Below, one piece after another: positions 15,623 through 25,259 of a stretch of DNA of 64,000 nucleotides (position 1 is its first letter; every line of letters begins with the position of its first letter). The translations under genes and the position numbers were made by a program. The notes under the pieces were generated by a model, which saw only the letters and a list, made by a program, of their open reading frames with translations, was not told where the DNA came from and did not search any database. Source of the DNA: an uncultured Erysipelotrichaceae bacterium (lineage in GTDB: Bacteria; Bacillota_I; Bacilli_A; RFN20; CAG-826); contig CADCNT010000005.1 of NCBI GenBank assembly GCA_902802905.1, forward strand, positions 1 through 64,000, in the 5' to 3' direction.

Positions 15623-16816
15623 ATGGAATATGCAGTATTATCTATTTTAATTGTCTTATTTATCGCTGTAGTCGTTTTAACTATTTTTGTTATTAGGTTA
15701 TCCAAGAAGCAAAATGGTCCTACATCCACTATCTCAGAAAAAGATATTGGTATGCTTTCCCAACAAATAAAATCCTTAGAAGACTCGATGAAAAAAGAAG
15801 TTGAACTTGCCATGGCTAAAGAGACAGTTAAGAGCAACGAATTTCAAAATGAAAAATTAGAAAGATTCCAAACTAACATTATCGAGACCATGACTAAAAG
15901 ATTTGAGGCCATCAATCTTCAAATCGGTGAAAAGATGAAAGAGATTAACCAAAAAGTTGAAGAAAAACTCAAAGAAGGTTTCCAAGGCACTAGTGAAACT
16001 ATCGCTCAAGTTAGAGAAAGATTAAAAGTAATTGATGAAGCTCAAAAGAACATGGAAAATCTTTCTAAAGATGTAATCTCCTTGAGGAGTATCATGGAAG
16101 GCAATCAAACTCGTGGTGCTTATGGAGAATATCAACTAGAAATGGTGCTTCACAATGTCTTTGGTGACACAGTTGGTTGTTATCAAGAACAATACACCAT
16201 TAAAAGAGGAAAAGACGGCAATGATGTACGCGCTGACGCAGTCGTCTTTATGCCTGAACCAAACAAAATGATTTGCATTGACTCTAAATTCCCATTCCAA
16301 GACTATGAAAAGTTGATGAAAGAGGAAGATGAGTCGTTAAAAGAAGAATATCAAAAAGCCTTCGCAAGAGCGGTGAAAATGCATATCACCACTATTAAAG
16401 ATAAATACATTATTGAAGGAAAAACCGCACAAGAAGCCCTTATGTTTATTCCTAATGATGGAGTGTTTGCGTATATCCATCAAAACTTGCAAGATGTTGT
16501 TGATTACGCTAGAGAAAAAAGAGTTATTCTCACTTCTCCAAGTACACTTCCAGCAATCTTAGTTACCATTAATATGGTAAGGATTGAATCTGAAAGAGCA
16601 AAGAATGTAAAAGAGATCTCTAAACAATTAGAATTCCTAGGAAGACAATTCACTCAATTTGCTAAAGAGTGGGAATCGTTCTCTAGACAATTAGAGCTCA
16701 CTTCTAGAACAAGAGAAAAACTCGATACAAGAGTTAATCGTATCGCAAATAAATTTGACGCTATTTCTTCAAGCAGTGAAATGCCGCAAATTGAAGACGA
16801 AAAAGAAGATGAATAG
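15623..16816 (+). CDS. rmuC: RmuC-family DNA recombination protein
   Basis: RmuC proteins limit DNA inversions and carry a nuclease-like fold. The 397-residue product has one N-terminal membrane helix (about 3-25), a long coiled coil (about 35-155) and the RmuC domain with the signature NQTRGAYGEYQLE (about 160), ADAVVFMPE and CIDSKFPFQDYE (about 215-230). AGGGGG just before the ATG is a clear ribosome-binding site. It ends in an acidic tail and a strong terminator. Confidence 0.93.
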   Translation: MEYAVLSILIVLFIAVVVLTIFVIRLSKKQNGPTSTISEKDIGMLSQQIKSLEDSMKKEVELAMAKETVKSNEFQNEKLERFQTNIIETMTKRFEAINLQIGEKMKEINQKVEEKLKEGFQGTSETIAQVRERLKVIDEAQKNMENLSKDVISLRSIMEGNQTRGAYGEYQLEMVLHNVFGDTVGCYQEQYTIKRGKDGNDVRADAVVFMPEPNKMICIDSKFPFQDYEKLMKEEDESLKEEYQKAFARAVKMHITTIKDKYIIEGKTAQEALMFIPNDGVFAYIHQNLQDVVDYAREKRVILTSPSTLPAILVTINMVRIESERAKNVKEISKQLEFLGRQFTQFAKEWESFSRQLELTSRTREKLDTRVNRIANKFDAISSSSEMPQIEDEKEDE

Positions 16817-16822
16817 AAAGAA

Positions 16823-16857
16823 AATATGGCCGATTATTTCTGGCCATATTTTTTTTC
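16823..16857 (+). terminator. Terminator of rmuC
   Basis: AATATGGCC and GGCCATATT form a 9-bp stem followed by seven T. It also overlaps the 3' end of the convergent small zinc-ribbon gene. Confidence 0.9.
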
Positions 16858-17151
16858 GATTTTAATGATTGTTTCTGGATCAACTTTGTATCCACATTTA
16901 TCGTTAGTGCATTTATATAATGTCTTATAATCCTTAGTTCTATAGATTTGGAATTCACTATCGCATTTTGGACAGTGATAATTCTTAATCTCTTTTAGAT
17001 AATAGACATACTTATTAGTGATTTTCTTATTAAACTTTTCAGTTTGAGTAATCACTAAGGTCAATATAATACCAGCGACTATAAGTAAGCCTATAACCGC
17101 CATTCCGACGATTAAAGCAATAGTTTTGGTAGGTAATTCTGCTAAGACCAT
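16834..17151 (-). CDS. Small membrane protein with C-terminal zinc ribbon
   Basis: The 105-residue protein has one membrane helix (about 11-34) and a zinc-ribbon-like domain with CPKCDSEFQ (about residue 61) and CTNDKCGYK (about residue 82). The topology suggests a cytoplasmic ribbon on a membrane anchor. No family was recognised. It lies one base after the hydrogenase gene on the same strand, so it is upstream-coupled neither in function nor clearly in regulation; its stop is inside the shared terminator. Confidence 0.65.
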   Translation of the reverse strand: MVLAELPTKTIALIVGMAVIGLLIVAGIILTLVITQTEKFNKKITNKYVYYLKEIKNYHCPKCDSEFQIYRTKDYKTLYKCTNDKCGYKVDPETIIKIEKKYGQK

Positions 17152-17152
17152 A

Positions 17153-18583
17153 TTACTTCTCCAACTTCTTTAAAGAGTCTACTATAGTTTGGCTCTTTGC
17201 TTCCATACCATATTTATCAACATCGGCTTTATTTCTAACTTCATGAGATAAAGAACATGGCCCACCAATACAGCCACCTGGACAGGCCATACCTTCAATA
17301 AAATTGAATTCTTTAGTGCCTGCTTTGGCTTTAAGTAACGCTAATCTACAATTCTCAATTCCATCAGCAGCAATTGGTTGATAGTCAAATTCGATTCCGT
17401 GTTCTTTTAGACCTTCTCTAACTGCATCAGTAATGCCTCTACTACGAGCAAAAATTCTTCCAAAGTAAGAAGCATTATCAAATGGAGACTCTTCAAGTAC
17501 TGAGATATCGATATCTTGTGCATCAAATAAAGCTTGCAATTCTTCGAATGTTAATGTCACATCAACATATGGTTTTACTCTATCTAACATGATTTCTTTT
17601 TTCTTAGAAATACATGGCCCGATGAACATGATTTTAGTGGCTGGATAATGTTCCTTTATCCACTTAGCAATTGTTGCCATTGGAGACAAATTAGTGGATA
17701 TGTGTTCGATTAATGTAGGGAAATTCTTCTTTATGTATTCCACAAAAGTTGGGCAACAACTGGAAGTTAAGAATCCTTTTTCTGCTAATTCTTTAGCTTC
17801 GTTATATGCGACCATATCTGCGCCTAATGCGGCTTCAACAATTTCAGAATAACCAAGTTTATGTAAGCCTGTTGCAACTTGTCCTAGTGTTCCATATTTA
17901 AATTGGGTGGAAATAGCAGGTGCTACGATGGCGACTACAGGGTATTTCTTTCCATATTCACTATCTTTAAAGATATCAATGGCTTCTTTGATATAGGATT
18001 TATCCATGATGGCGCCAAATGGGCATTGATAAACACATGCTCCACATTGGATGCACTTTTCATCGTCGATTTTTGCAGCATTATCTTCACCCATGGAAAT
18101 GGCGTGAACTTTGCATGCTTGCTCGCATGGCCTTAAATAGTTTTGAATGGCGTTATATTGGCATGCTTTTGCACACATTCCACAGTTAATACATTTCTCT
18201 TTATCAATAACTGCAGCGTGAGTCTTATCATCAAATTTAATCGCATCTCTATGACATGCTTTTTGACATCTATGAGCGATACATCCACGACATCTATCAC
18301 TTACTTCATATCCACCTAAAGGACATTCATCACAAGCAACTTTAATAACTTCAACAATATTATCTATTTCTTTTGATCCGCCTAGAGCTAGTTTCATTCT
18401 TTCTAAAACAATCGCTCTTTCTTTGTAGATACAGCAACGCATGGTAGGTTTTGGACCAGGAACAATCTTTTTTGGAATATCAAAAAAATCATCATTCAAA
18501 GTTCCTTGATAATAAGACTTTGCAATTTCTTTAAGAACTTTGTGTTTTAATTCTTGAACTCTAGTATCGAAAGTGTAATTCAT
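17153..18583 (-). CDS. [FeFe] hydrogenase, monomeric group B-like
   Basis: This enzyme reversibly makes hydrogen from protons and reduced ferredoxin. The 476-residue protein has an N-terminal cysteine-rich part with several ferredoxin motifs (CRGCIAHRCQKAC, CINCGMCAKAC, CIQCGACVYQCPFG, about 93-205). The H-cluster domain follows with L1 TSCCPTF (about 272), L2 FIGPCISKKKE (about 321) and L3 EGMACPGGCIGGPC (about 428). The F in TSCCPTF, where group A enzymes have W, and the GPC form of L2 fit group B. The maturases HydE, HydF and HydG are not in this window. Distance to the hypA/hypB cluster is about 4.3 kb. Confidence 0.92.
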   Translation of the reverse strand: MNYTFDTRVQELKHKVLKEIAKSYYQGTLNDDFFDIPKKIVPGPKPTMRCCIYKERAIVLERMKLALGGSKEIDNIVEVIKVACDECPLGGYEVSDRCRGCIAHRCQKACHRDAIKFDDKTHAAVIDKEKCINCGMCAKACQYNAIQNYLRPCEQACKVHAISMGEDNAAKIDDEKCIQCGACVYQCPFGAIMDKSYIKEAIDIFKDSEYGKKYPVVAIVAPAISTQFKYGTLGQVATGLHKLGYSEIVEAALGADMVAYNEAKELAEKGFLTSSCCPTFVEYIKKNFPTLIEHISTNLSPMATIAKWIKEHYPATKIMFIGPCISKKKEIMLDRVKPYVDVTLTFEELQALFDAQDIDISVLEESPFDNASYFGRIFARSRGITDAVREGLKEHGIEFDYQPIAADGIENCRLALLKAKAGTKEFNFIEGMACPGGCIGGPCSLSHEVRNKADVDKYGMEAKSQTIVDSLKKLEK

Positions 18584-18625
18584 CTTTAGTTATTCTATCA
18601 TTTATATTGATTCAATCAATAAATC

Positions 18626-19168
18626 TTATAGACCTTTAATTTGTTTTTCAATTTCATCTCTTTTGACTTTACCAAGCAATTTTTCCACAATTGCTAAAGC
18701 AAAATCACAGCTATAGTACATACTTCTAGCGGTAATGATATTGCCATCAGTTACCACTGGTTCTTCAACTCGTTCTCCGCCAAATTCATCTTTCGAATAG
18801 CCTGGGAAACAAGTATATTTTTTGCCTTTGAGTAGGCCTAATTCACCTAAAATACTTGGGGCAGCACATATAGCGGCAACTACTCCACCATTTTCTAACA
18901 CTTTAAAGACTTCAGATTTAAGTGGATCATGAGTAGCGTAGAACTTTGTGTATTCTGTTCCTCTTCCACCTGGGAAAATAAGTACATCACAATCATCGGC
19001 TTTGAAATCATAATAATCATCATTTCGATATTGGACATAGTCAAAGCCATTTCCAATTTGAATAGGATTAATACCTGCTCTTAAAAGCACATCTTTAGTG
19101 GCTAAATATTCCGTAACTTCTGTTCCGTTTGCGACAACGAAATACGCTTTTTTACTATATTTATTCAT
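18626..19168 (-). CDS. DJ-1/PfpI family protein
   Basis: The 180-residue protein has the class I glutamine amidotransferase-like fold of DJ-1/PfpI, with a nucleophilic elbow AAICAAPSIL (Cys about 107), an early glutamate (NGTEVTEYLAT) and FPGGRGTEY near residue 67. Members act as chaperones, deglycases or proteases, and the role here is open. ATG 19168 was chosen because AGGAG precedes it at normal spacing; the upstream GTG at 19174 is too close to that site. Confidence 0.87.
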   Translation of the reverse strand: MNKYSKKAYFVVANGTEVTEYLATKDVLLRAGINPIQIGNGFDYVQYRNDDYYDFKADDCDVLIFPGGRGTEYTKFYATHDPLKSEVFKVLENGGVVAAICAAPSILGELGLLKGKKYTCFPGYSKDEFGGERVEEPVVTDGNIITARSMYYSCDFALAIVEKLLGKVKRDEIEKQIKGL

Positions 19169-19237
19169 ATGCACTCCTATCCATTTTTCTCAGAAAAATT
19201 TGTTCTAAGCTACATAAAATGTATCACACAAATGCGC

Positions 19238-19266
19238 AAAATAAAATGATGCATTAATTTGCATCA
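19238..19266 (-). terminator. Terminator of the 79-residue membrane protein gene
   Basis: Minus-strand TGATGC/GCATCA stem with an 8-base loop followed by TTTTATTTTG. Confidence 0.7.
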
Positions 19267-19293
19267 CTTTATAATGTTTGATTTTCTTATTGA

Positions 19294-19533
19294 TTAGTCT
19301 TCAACAAACCAGAAAATTCTATTGAAGAGAATAATCCAGATAAGGTCTAAAATCCAACCGACTGTACCAGCAGCAACTACCCAAATGATAGCAAGGACAA
19401 AGTGGAGCCAGTTTTTTTTCATAGCAGCACGTCCAATACGGTAAACAGCCCAGGTGATATCCAAAATCCAGATACATAAGATGATTTTGATGAGTCTATC
19501 ATGACCATCCATCCAATTAATGTAATTTTGCAT
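19294..19533 (-). CDS. Small two- to three-helix membrane protein
   Basis: The 79-residue protein has hydrophobic segments near residues 15-32 and 42-74 and many tryptophans (WILDITWAVYRIG, IIWVVAAGTVGWILDLIWII). No family was recognised with confidence. It has its own promoter and terminator and an AAGGAG ribosome-binding site, so it is a real single-gene unit. Confidence 0.65.
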   Translation of the reverse strand: MQNYINWMDGHDRLIKIILCIWILDITWAVYRIGRAAMKKNWLHFVLAIIWVVAAGTVGWILDLIWIILFNRIFWFVED

Positions 19534-19587
19534 TATGAATTTCTCCTTTAAATTAGTACTAATTGTTAGATTTCTCTAACGGCTATA

Positions 19588-19615
19588 AGTATACTCTCAA
19601 ATATTAAGTTGTAAA
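19588..19615 (-). promoter_or_regulatory. Promoter of the 79-residue membrane protein gene
   Basis: Minus-strand TTTACA (19610-19615), a 16-base spacer and TATACT (19588-19593). The leader contains a GTTAGA-GAAA-TCTAAC hairpin with a GNRA tetraloop just before the ribosome-binding site. Confidence 0.6.
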
Positions 19616-19618
19616 CAA

Positions 19619-19643
19619 GAAAAAACTAGAGCCGAAGCCCTAG
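19619..19643 (-). terminator. Terminator of secG with a UUCG tetraloop
   Basis: On the minus strand CTAGGGC-TTCG-GCTCTAG is followed by TTTTTTCTTG. The C(UUCG)G loop is unusually stable. Confidence 0.85.
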
Positions 19644-19664
19644 TTTTCTTCACTATCCAAGATT

Positions 19665-19901
19665 TTATCTTGTAGCGCTTAAAATCTTGATGATAATCGC
19701 AAGAATAAAGAAGATTCCAGCGATAATAAGTGTAAGAATAGAGATCACTTTTTCAGCACCTCTTTCTTTAGTCTTAACGAAAACGTTAAGACCACCACCG
19801 GTAATTGCACCAGAAGCACCTTCAGATTTACCACCTTGGAGTAAGCATAAAACAATGATAATGATACTTGTTGCTAATAATACCCAATCATACCAATACA
19901 T
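19665..19901 (-). CDS. secG: Preprotein translocase subunit SecG
   Basis: SecG is an accessory subunit of the SecYEG channel. The 78-residue protein has two membrane helices (about 4-20 and 50-72) joined by the conserved loop LLQGGKSEGASGAITGGG. Length and loop are typical. An AAGGAG ribosome-binding site precedes the ATG. It is transcribed alone. Confidence 0.95.
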   Translation of the reverse strand: MYWYDWVLLATSIIIIVLCLLQGGKSEGASGAITGGGLNVFVKTKERGAEKVISILTLIIAGIFFILAIIIKILSATR

Positions 19902-19968
19902 ATTGTTTTGTCTCCTTTCTTCTTTTTCGCTGTTATATTGTAATTAAATCAAATAATTTAATCAAACA

Positions 19969-22230
19969 TTATTTTAATGTTGCACTACCTAAAGCACTAT
20001 AAACGATACATCCATTAGTGCTGTATTTAAGTGTAAACACATAGATAACATCAGAGTTTGCAAACGTTAAAGAATGCTCTCCAGCACTGACAGTGGAGCT
20101 CGAGCAAAGAGTCTTTGCCACTCCACTTGCAGATGGTGTTCTTTCAATGCCGCCAAAAACCGCTATTGTACCGCCAGTAAGTGTCACTGTACTTTCAGTA
20201 TCAAGAGCAAAAGATCCTCCACCACCAGAACCACTGGCTCTGCCTGGGCCTCTAACGATAACAACACCACCGGTTTGCTTATAGATTCCGTTGGAATCAA
20301 TACCATCTGTGTCACCATTTGTTGGAACAGTGACATCTAAATATCCACCAGATACTAGGATTTGTGGACTTGCTGTTCCACTTGCTGCGTTAACACCGTC
20401 ATCGCTAGCATAAACAGTAGCTTTGCCACCATTTACTTTAATGACATTGCCTTCTAATCCTTCATAAGAATCAGTAATTAAAACCTCTCCAGCATTGATT
20501 ACAAGAATATTGTCAGCATGAATGCCATCATCGCTAGCAAAAATTGTGGTTGTTCCACCATTGATGGTCACATTTCCTAAAGGTGCATAACCGTTTTCTA
20601 AATTGGCTTCATTAGCATTTGCGTGAATACCATCATCGTATGCTTTTAAGTCAATGGTTCCTGAATTGATGATTACTTCATTAGCGGCTTTAATACCTTT
20701 TGCAGAACTATTGGCTTTATCGGTGTTGCCTTCTTGTCCACCAGGACCCCAGCCACCACCTCCGCCACCGGAACTATAAGTTGACCAGCTTCCAAAATTA
20801 AGGGTGGAACCACTAATAGAAACACTAATCATATCATAGTAACTATTAAAGGTTTTTGCTTCGCTTTTAGCGTTATAACTAGTTGTAGAAAAATTAGTTA
20901 CATTTGAGCCACTGAATCTATAAAGAACAAAACTAGAAGCATCACTTGGTCTTTCAAGTTGAAAAATATATTTAGTTCCACCATTTGGTCCACCGCCACC
21001 TTGCTTGGTTAAGTAAGTGGCTTTGTACCATTGATTATTAATGTAACAAGCAAATGTATAGTTGCCATTACCATATGCATTACTATCAAGTTTTAAATAT
21101 AACTTAGTTGTATCTGGTTCAATCACATCTCCATCATAGGATGAATATTTATTTGTTTTTGCTGTGAATTCAATTGGCACATAGTCTTCACTATCTGCGG
21201 CAAGTTCTTCAAACACTGCATTATATGAAGCATCGATAGCGTCACCCCATGAGTTAATCGTGACATTTCCACCAATAATCGCAACAGAGCCCCTCTGGTT
21301 TCCTTTTGATGAGATATCAGAGTTTTCAGTTTTTAATCCGTCTCCACCACAAACAATATTGATAGTTCCACTATTGATAGTGATAGAATCATTGCCTTTT
21401 ATTCCATGATTAACAGCGTTGACATTTAATGTTTGCTTTTGAATTTTTACATCATCTTTTCCGTGTATACCGTTATAGTAGTTTCCGTTAATGGTTAAGG
21501 TTCCAGTTCCTTTAAGTTTTAAATCGCCATCAGCAACATAAATTGCACCTTTTCCTTGGCCTTCTTCATCTCCTGAATAAGCTTCACGGTTATCGTTAAT
21601 TACGTTTGTTGTTTTCTTTTTCGCGCTGATGTCGATAGAATCACACGTTGCGACGTATATTGGGGAATTTTCAGAGTAATTTAGTGTTACTCCATTTAAT
21701 TCGATTTCAACTTTAGCATCAGGAGCGTTTACATAAATTTGCTCATTTAACTCTCCAGTAAAGCTATATGTTCCAGCTTCTGTAATTTGAGTGACATTCT
21801 CAAGACCAGTTGGATCATAATCATCGTCATCGTCGTCATCTTCTCCAGTACTTCCGCCATCATCATCGGCGCCACATTCAGAGACTACAGTAACTGCACA
21901 TTTAGCAGTATAGTCACCATCTTCAGTGGTGACTGTGACTGTGGTTTTGCCAACTGATAAAGCAGATACTTTTCCATTAGCTACACTTGCTATTGCAGAA
22001 TCTGCTTCTGGAATTGACCAGGTAATATTCGTATTGATTGCGTCTTTTGGTGCAATAGTCGCTGACAATTGATAAGTCACACCAACAGATAAAGATATAG
22101 AGGACGCATTTAAAGAAACACTAGTTACACTTCCATCAGAAATATATTCTTCTGGTTTATTGGAATTACCTCCGCATCCCGCCATTATTAATGGGAGAAC
22201 AAAAGTAAAAGCTAGAAATCTGTTTTTCAT
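19969..22230 (-). CDS. Surface lipoprotein with BIG2 and DUF4353 carbohydrate-binding-like beta-helix
   Basis: The 753-residue protein has a lipoprotein signal (PLIMAGC, Cys about 18), a BIG2 Ig-like domain (about 36-115), a run of aspartates (DDDDDDDYD, about 130) and a long DUF4353 region, annotated elsewhere as a carbohydrate-binding domain, made of beta-helix turns. Repeats such as DDGIHADN, GIHGKDDV, DGLKTEN and DDGVNAASG mark the coils, each about 25 residues apart. A glycine-rich insert (GGGGGGWGPGG) splits the helix near residue 490. It is probably anchored on the outer face of the membrane. The ligand is unknown. Confidence 0.83.
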   Translation of the reverse strand: MKNRFLAFTFVLPLIMAGCGGNSNKPEEYISDGSVTSVSLNASSISLSVGVTYQLSATIAPKDAINTNITWSIPEADSAIASVANGKVSALSVGKTTVTVTTEDGDYTAKCAVTVVSECGADDDGGSTGEDDDDDDDYDPTGLENVTQITEAGTYSFTGELNEQIYVNAPDAKVEIELNGVTLNYSENSPIYVATCDSIDISAKKKTTNVINDNREAYSGDEEGQGKGAIYVADGDLKLKGTGTLTINGNYYNGIHGKDDVKIQKQTLNVNAVNHGIKGNDSITINSGTINIVCGGDGLKTENSDISSKGNQRGSVAIIGGNVTINSWGDAIDASYNAVFEELAADSEDYVPIEFTAKTNKYSSYDGDVIEPDTTKLYLKLDSNAYGNGNYTFACYINNQWYKATYLTKQGGGGPNGGTKYIFQLERPSDASSFVLYRFSGSNVTNFSTTSYNAKSEAKTFNSYYDMISVSISGSTLNFGSWSTYSSGGGGGGWGPGGQEGNTDKANSSAKGIKAANEVIINSGTIDLKAYDDGIHANANEANLENGYAPLGNVTINGGTTTIFASDDGIHADNILVINAGEVLITDSYEGLEGNVIKVNGGKATVYASDDGVNAASGTASPQILVSGGYLDVTVPTNGDTDGIDSNGIYKQTGGVVIVRGPGRASGSGGGGSFALDTESTVTLTGGTIAVFGGIERTPSASGVAKTLCSSSTVSAGEHSLTFANSDVIYVFTLKYSTNGCIVYSALGSATLK

Positions 22231-22313
22231 ATATCATACCTCCAATCTACTAATTCGGTTGGTAGATGTATCTTACATGAAAAAAAAGACTTCGTGTAAG
22301 TAATTTTATAAAA

Positions 22314-24302
22314 TTAATCTGAAGCCTTTAATTCGAGAATAATATCTCTAAGTTCTGCTGCTCTTTCGAAATCGAAGTTTTTAGCAGCTTCTCTCATTTG
22401 TTTTTCTAAATCTTTTATATGCTTTTGAATCTCAGTTCTAGAGCCTTTTTTAGTCAAACTAATCATCTCTGAAACTTCATCATCGCTATTATGGATTGGT
22501 GGTCTAATCTCTTTAACAATAGTTCTTGGAATAATACCATTCTCTTCATTATATGCTTCTTGAATTGCTCTTCTTCTATTGGTTTCCTCAATCGCCGCTT
22601 TCATAGAATCAGTCATGTTATCAGCGTACATAATGACTAAACCATTTTGGTTACGACTTGCTCTACCAATAACTTGAATTAAGCTTCTAGTGCTTCTTAA
22701 GAATCCTTCTTTATCAGCATCTAAAATAGATATCAAAGATACTTCAGGAATATCTAAACCTTCTCTAAGAAGATTAATACCCACTAAGACATCGTATTTT
22801 CCTTTACGTAATTGATAAATAATTTCACTACGTTCAAGTGTTTTTGTCTCATGATGTAAATAGACAACTTTAATGCCTCTTTCTTTTAAATACTGCGTAA
22901 GGTCTTCTGCCATTTTGACTGTTAAAGTAACAAGCATGACGCGTTCATTTCTTTCTGTACGCTTCTTAATTTCAAAAAGAATGTCATCAATTTGGCCTCT
23001 AGTAGGTCTCACTTCGATATGTGGATCAAGCAATCCTGTAGGCCTAATAATTTGCTCTGCGATTGGAGCGTCAGTTTTATTCAATTCGTAATCACCAGGA
23101 GTAGCACTTGTGCAAATTACTTGAGGAATAAGTTTTTCAAATTCTTCGAAATTAAGTGGTCTATTATCTAATGCACTTGGTAAGCGGAAACCATATTCCA
23201 CAAGAGTTTCTTTTCTGCTTCTATCTCCGTTATACATGCCCCTGATTTGTGGTAACGAAACATGTGATTCATCAATAAATAAGACAAAGTCTTCTGGGAA
23301 ATAATCGATTAAGCAGAATGGTCTTTGACCAGGTTTTCTTTTATCAATATGTCTTGAATAATTTTCAATACCAGGACACATGCCAAATTCTTCCATGCTC
23401 TCAACATCTTGATTAGTTCTCATTTCAAGTCTTTCAGCTTCAAGAAGTTGTCCGTTCTCTCTAAAGAATTTAAGTCTTTCTGCTAGCTCTGCTTTTATTG
23501 ATACACACGCTTCCTTAATTCTTTCATGCGTAGATGCGTGGTCGTAAGCAGGGAAAATTGGGTAAGTATGATAGGAATGCCTAATCTCCCCAGTAAGTAA
23601 ATCTACTTCACAAATCTTTTCAATCTCATCACCAAAAGTATCAATACGAATAACTGTATGATCCTCAACATTGGTAGGTACAATTTCAATAACGTCTCCC
23701 CTGACTCTAAATGATCCAGGAGGGGTATCCATATTGTTACGTTTATACTGAGCATCCACTAAGGATTTATAGAACGCTTTTCTATCAATTTCTTCACCGA
23801 CACGAATCTCGAAAACTAAACGACGATATTCATCTGGATCAGTCAAGCCATAGATTGAAGCAACAGACGCCACCACAATTGTGTCTCTACGTTCTAAAAC
23901 TGAGTTAATAGCACTGGTTCTCAACATCTCAATTTCTTCATTCATAACAGCGTTCTTATCGATGTAAGTATCACTCTTAGGAATGTAAGCTTCAGGTTGA
24001 TAAAAATCAAAATTGGAAACAAAATATTCGACACGGTTATTTGGAAACAATTCTTTAAATTCTGAGTAAAGTTGACCCGCTAATGTTTTGTTATGAACTA
24101 ACACTAAAGCAGGACGTTGAACTGATTGGATGATATTGGCCATTGTAAAAGTCTTTCCAGTACCAGTAGCACCTAGAAGAACTTGTAGCTTCTTACCATC
24201 ATTTAAACCTTTAACTAACTGCGCAATTGCGGTAGGCTGATCACCAGTTGGTTTGAAGTTAGAAACTATATCGAATTTATGGGAATTATCGATAATTTTC
24301 AT
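22314..24302 (-). CDS. uvrB: Excinuclease ABC subunit B
   Basis: UvrB verifies DNA damage in nucleotide excision repair. The 662-residue protein has Walker [11 protein letters not shown] (about 44), the beta-hairpin region YYQPEAYIP-like [12 protein letters not shown] (about 98), DESHV (about 338), helicase motif [11 protein letters not shown] (about 540) and the C-terminal UVR coiled coil [11 protein letters not shown] that binds UvrC. uvrA is not adjacent. Full length, nothing missing. Confidence 0.98.
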   Translation of the reverse strand: MKIIDNSHKFDIVSNFKPTGDQPTAIAQLVKGLNDGKKLQVLLGATGTGKTFTMANIIQSVQRPALVLVHNKTLAGQLYSEFKELFPNNRVEYFVSNFDFYQPEAYIPKSDTYIDKNAVMNEEIEMLRTSAINSVLERRDTIVVASVASIYGLTDPDEYRRLVFEIRVGEEIDRKAFYKSLVDAQYKRNNMDTPPGSFRVRGDVIEIVPTNVEDHTVIRIDTFGDEIEKICEVDLLTGEIRHSYHTYPIFPAYDHASTHERIKEACVSIKAELAERLKFFRENGQLLEAERLEMRTNQDVESMEEFGMCPGIENYSRHIDKRKPGQRPFCLIDYFPEDFVLFIDESHVSLPQIRGMYNGDRSRKETLVEYGFRLPSALDNRPLNFEEFEKLIPQVICTSATPGDYELNKTDAPIAEQIIRPTGLLDPHIEVRPTRGQIDDILFEIKKRTERNERVMLVTLTVKMAEDLTQYLKERGIKVVYLHHETKTLERSEIIYQLRKGKYDVLVGINLLREGLDIPEVSLISILDADKEGFLRSTRSLIQVIGRASRNQNGLVIMYADNMTDSMKAAIEETNRRRAIQEAYNEENGIIPRTIVKEIRPPIHNSDDEVSEMISLTKKGSRTEIQKHIKDLEKQMREAAKNFDFERAAELRDIILELKASD

Positions 24303-24311
24303 GCAAAATGC

Positions 24312-25259
24312 CTATTTTTTAGAATTTTTCTTGTTTTTCTTGTTACTTTTAAATCCTTCACCAAATACAGCATTAGTCTGTGTAAAAGTAACAAAAGCTT
24401 TTGGGTCAACAGAAGCAATATATTCTCTAATTTTTTCATATTGTCTTTTATCAAAAACCACTCTAAGAATGACTCTCTCATCGCCTTTATAACCACCCTC
24501 AGCACGAATAATTGTAGCGCCTCTTTCAAGTTCATCTTGAGCGTATCTAGAGATTTCTTCCCACTTCTCAGAGATGATATCAACTTGATATGCTGTTTGG
24601 TTTCTAATGTAGACAATTTCAATCAAAACTGCAGTGACAAAACTCGATAAAATACCACATAACGCAGCGTTCCAAAGTTCGTGATGGCCAGTACCAATAA
24701 TCATGGCAAAGATACCTGCTAAAATTACACTGGCATCAATGAGAAATGCACTTATTGATTCTTTGATTCTTAAATATTTTGATAGCATCACTTGAATAAC
24801 ATCTACACCACCAGTGGAACCTCCACCAATAAATGTAAATGCAACACCTCCACCAACAAAAACACCACCAAAAACACCACACAAAATGAGATTGCCAACT
24901 GCAGGTGCGTCTCCATTAATTGTTCCCGCGAATTGTTTAGCTAAAGTGGTAAAGAAATCAACTCTTTTAAATAAGAAGGTAAATCCAATATATAGAATAG
25001 ATGATAAAAGTGTCTTTAACGCAAAGTCTTTACCTAAAAAAACTAAACCCAGCACCCAGAAGATAACTGTTAAGCTAGCCACAACGTAATCATAAACAGG
25101 AACAGTAACAAAGTGTTGAACGATAATTGCAATACCACTTATGCCACCAGCAACGAGTTCTGCTTCAGTTAAGAAAATAACAGAACCAAACGCTAATAAA
25201 AATGTACCAATGATTACAGCAATATAATTATTCAAAATTTTAAGTACTTTTTTATTCAT
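24312..25259 (-). CDS. YitT-family membrane protein (DUF161/DUF2179)
   Basis: The 315-residue protein has five or six membrane helices with the YitT signature [21 protein letters not shown] near residue 20 and [14 protein letters not shown] near residue 143. A soluble C-terminal DUF2179 domain follows (about 210-290). It ends in a Lys/Asn-rich tail. I chose ATG 25259, which has AGGAGG upstream and overlaps the end of prfB by 8 bases. Function is unknown. Confidence 0.9.
   Translation of the reverse strand: MNKKVLKILNNYIAVIIGTFLLAFGSVIFLTEAELVAGGISGIAIIVQHFVTVPVYDYVVASLTVIFWVLGLVFLGKDFALKTLLSSILYIGFTFLFKRVDFFTTLAKQFAGTINGDAPAVGNLILCGVFGGVFVGGGVAFTFIGGGSTGGVDVIQVMLSKYLRIKESISAFLIDASVILAGIFAMIIGTGHHELWNAALCGILSSFVTAVLIEIVYIRNQTAYQVDIISEKWEEISRYAQDELERGATIIRAEGGYKGDERVILRVVFDKRQYEKIREYIASVDPKAFVTFTQTNAVFGEGFKSNKKNKKNSKK

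Noticed and set aside
20074-20340. Cysteine-rich ORFs opposite the BIG2/DUF4353 lipoprotein
   Set aside because: They mirror the glycine- and threonine-rich repeats of the real gene.
22260-22313. Possible terminator after uvrB (GACTTCGTGTAAGT before a T run)
   Set aside because: The stem has only four pairs.
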